The notes under the pieces are model-generated. The model saw nothing but the letters and a program-made list of their open reading frames with translations, was not told where the DNA came from and did no database searches. Shown in pieces: positions 62,506-64,000 of a stretch of 64,000 nt of DNA. The position numbers and the translations under genes were made by a program. Numbering within the stretch: position 1 is the stretch's first letter; every line of letters starts with the position of its first letter. Source of the stretch: Ottowia testudinis (GTDB taxonomy: Bacteria; Pseudomonadota; Gammaproteobacteria; Burkholderiales; Burkholderiaceae_C); NCBI RefSeq assembly GCF_017498525.1, contig NZ_CP071796.1, positions 1,178,001-1,242,000 of the forward strand, written 5' to 3'.

Positions 62506-63992
62506 GGGTGCTCCTTTTTTGATGGCTGACCAGCCAATGGCGACAAGGACAAATGCGGGATCTGGGTGGTGAGTTGGGTGTCATCCTCCAGGCAACGGCA
62601 ATCCAGAATCAAGCGGTCGTCGGCGATGCGGCCGATGACCGGCAGGGGCAGGGCGCGCAGGGCCGCGGCCAGCGCGTCGAGCGCGCGGCCCGAACCTTTT
62701 TTTTCCACCGGCGCGATGGCCAGGCCCGCCGATGGCAGGCGCTCGACGGGTAGCGAGCCAGAGCCAATTTGCCCTTGCAGCGCCACGCATTCGGCCGTGT
62801 AGCGCGGCGCTAGTGCCGCTTGCAGTGCGGGCAGCACGGCGCGGGCGGTGGCTTCAATGGCGGCCAGCGGGCGCGTGAGCAGGCGCAGCGTGGGCAAATC
62901 CTGCGCCAGCCGCTCGGGGCGCTGGTAGAGCATCAGCGTGGCTTCCAACGCGGCCAGCGGCAGTTTGCTCATGCGCAGGGCGCGCTTCATGGGGAAGGTG
63001 CGGATCCGGCCAATCGCCTCGCGCGTGCCGACGATCAGGCCCGCTTGCGGGCCGCCCAGGAGCTTGTCGCCGCTGAAGGTGACGACGTCGCAGCCGGCTT
63101 TCAGCATCTGCTGTGGCGTGGGCTCGCGCGGCAGGCCATGGGCGGCCATGTCGATGAGCGCGCCGCTTCCTAAATCGGTGGCCAGCGGCAGGCCGTGCTT
63201 TCTTGCTATGGATGACAGAGCGGCTTCATCGACGGCGCTGGTGAAGCCCTGCACGGCGTAGTTGCTGGTGTGCACCTTCATCAGCAGCGCGGTTTGGTCG
63301 GTGATGGCGCGCTCGTAGTCGTGCGGGTGCGTGCGGTTGGTGGTGCCGACTTCGACCAGCGTGGCGCCGGCGCTTTCCATCACGTCGGGCATGCGAAAGG
63401 CGCCGCCGATCTCGACCAGCTCGCCGCGCGAGACGATGACTTGCCTGCCACGTGCCAGCGCGGCAATCGTCAGCAGCACGGCGGCGGCGTTGTTGTTGAC
63501 GACGGTGGCGGCCTCGGCGCCGGTCAGCTCGCACAGCAGACCTTCGACGATGCTGTCGCGGTCGCCGCGCGCGCCGGTGGCCAGGTCGTATTCGAGGTTG
63601 TTGGGGCCGGCCATCATGGCCTGTACGTGCTGCAAGGCGGCATCGGCCAGCAGCGCGCGACCCAGGTTGGTGTGGATGACGGTGCCGGTGAGATTGAGCA
63701 CCGGCCTCATGCGCGGCGCCAGGCGGGCCTGCACGCGGGTGTGCAGTGCTGCCGTCAGTGCTTCTGATTCAATAGCTGATTGCGCAAGCTGGTGGCCGAC
63801 AGCAGCACTTCTCAGCTCGGAAAGCAGGGTGCGCGCGGTATCCGCCACCACGGTGTGGCCATGCTGGGTCACCAGCGCGGCCACGCCGGGCAGGCGCAGC
63901 AGGCGATCCAACGCGGGCAGCTGCTGCGGCTGCGCCAATGCGTCGGTGAAGGTCGAGGGCTGCTGGGTCTGGGCCTTCGAACCGTGTACCAC
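62502..63992 (-). CDS. selA: L-seryl-tRNA(Sec) selenium transferase SelA
   Basis: 496 residues from the GTG at 63992. The frame stays open to the window edge, so the true start may be upstream. It is a PLP enzyme that converts Ser-tRNA(Sec) to Sec-tRNA(Sec) with selenophosphate. Motifs: LPALDRLLRLPGV (tRNA-binding N-domain), RPVLNLTGTVIHTNLGRALL, NNLEYDLATGARGDRDSIVE, VVNNNAAAVLL, and the PLP lysine in TFSGDKLLGGPQAG (about Lys310). It overlaps the flavoprotein start (ATGA, 62502-62505). A dispersed-repeat copy lies near 63770, in the segment reading GHQLAQSAIESEAL. selD, which makes selenophosphate, is not in the window. Confidence 0.96.
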   Translation of the reverse strand: MVHGSKAQTQQPSTFTDALAQPQQLPALDRLLRLPGVAALVTQHGHTVVADTARTLLSELRSAAVGHQLAQSAIESEALTAALHTRVQARLAPRMRPVLNLTGTVIHTNLGRALLADAALQHVQAMMAGPNNLEYDLATGARGDRDSIVEGLLCELTGAEAATVVNNNAAAVLLTIAALARGRQVIVSRGELVEIGGAFRMPDVMESAGATLVEVGTTNRTHPHDYERAITDQTALLMKVHTSNYAVQGFTSAVDEAALSSIARKHGLPLATDLGSGALIDMAAHGLPREPTPQQMLKAGCDVVTFSGDKLLGGPQAGLIVGTREAIGRIRTFPMKRALRMSKLPLAALEATLMLYQRPERLAQDLPTLRLLTRPLAAIEATARAVLPALQAALAPRYTAECVALQGQIGSGSLPVERLPSAGLAIAPVEKKGSGRALDALAAALRALPLPVIGRIADDRLILDCRCLEDDTQLTTQIPHLSLSPLAGQPSKKEHP

Positions 63993-64000
63993 GGATTCTT

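Noticed and set aside
59183-63992. In-frame TGA codons as selenocysteine sites in the neighbouring genes
   Set aside because: No gene in the locus showed a conserved frame continuing past a TGA with a following hairpin that I could recognise by eye.

Overview
The window is a GC-rich chromosomal segment of a betaproteobacterium, most likely a member of the Comamonadaceae (Burkholderiales). The grounds are the codon use, the gene families, and many copies of a short dispersed repeat (ATAGCTGCTCGCGCTTG-like) that I associate with that family. No rRNA or other taxonomic marker is present, so the assignment is an inference.

Region 1 (1-17567) is an iron-acquisition island. It holds five complete and one partial TonB-dependent siderophore receptors on the + strand, two PepSY-type inner-membrane proteins (putative ferrisiderophore reductases) and three small membrane proteins (DUF3649-like, an unknown 60-aa protein, DUF3325-like). 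A divergent bacterioferritin lacks the usual heme-ligating Met52.

Region 2 (17803-25589) starts with a good Fur box and reads as one operon: secreted cupin-like protein, FepA/CirA-type receptor, a CobN-like giant with a signal peptide and a C-terminal membrane anchor, an ExbB/TolQ-like protein and a DUF2149 protein. This resembles the HmuR-HmuS-HmuU-HmuV heme-uptake set of Bacteroidetes more than a cobalamin-synthesis operon. The canonical tonB-exbB-exbD operon lies at 55452-57855 on the - strand and is split by an IS200/IS605-type insertion. A second weak Fur-like site overlaps the tonB start.

Region 3 (25590-26653) is mostly non-coding. It holds an RNA-like element with a strong terminator, repeated in diverged form at 58028-58146, and a decayed serine-recombinase remnant.

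Region 4 (26654-54265) is the most unusual part. Consecutive + strand genes are separated by only 10-12 bp: an IPTL-CTERM surface protein, a rhodanese-like protein without its catalytic Cys, two large secreted beta-helix/Ig-like repeat proteins, and a Sec-exported Rhs/YD-repeat toxin. After these comes an array of orphan Rhs C-terminal cassettes, each with a new AT-rich tip and a small overlapping immunity-like gene, and separated by a recurring ~140-bp module. Four of the five tips end in a CxC motif. One cassette carries an HExxH tip behind two amber codons. The assembly is suspect at 37831-39016, where a degraded Illumina Nextera adapter and a false duplication break one gene into two.

Region 5 (58213-63992, - strand) is a selenocysteine locus: selA, an FccB-like Tat flavoprotein, selB, tRNA-Sec (selC), a lipoyl-domain GcvH-like protein and a DsrE-like protein. 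The mix suggests a link between selenium and sulfur metabolism. No selenoprotein gene was recognised in the window.
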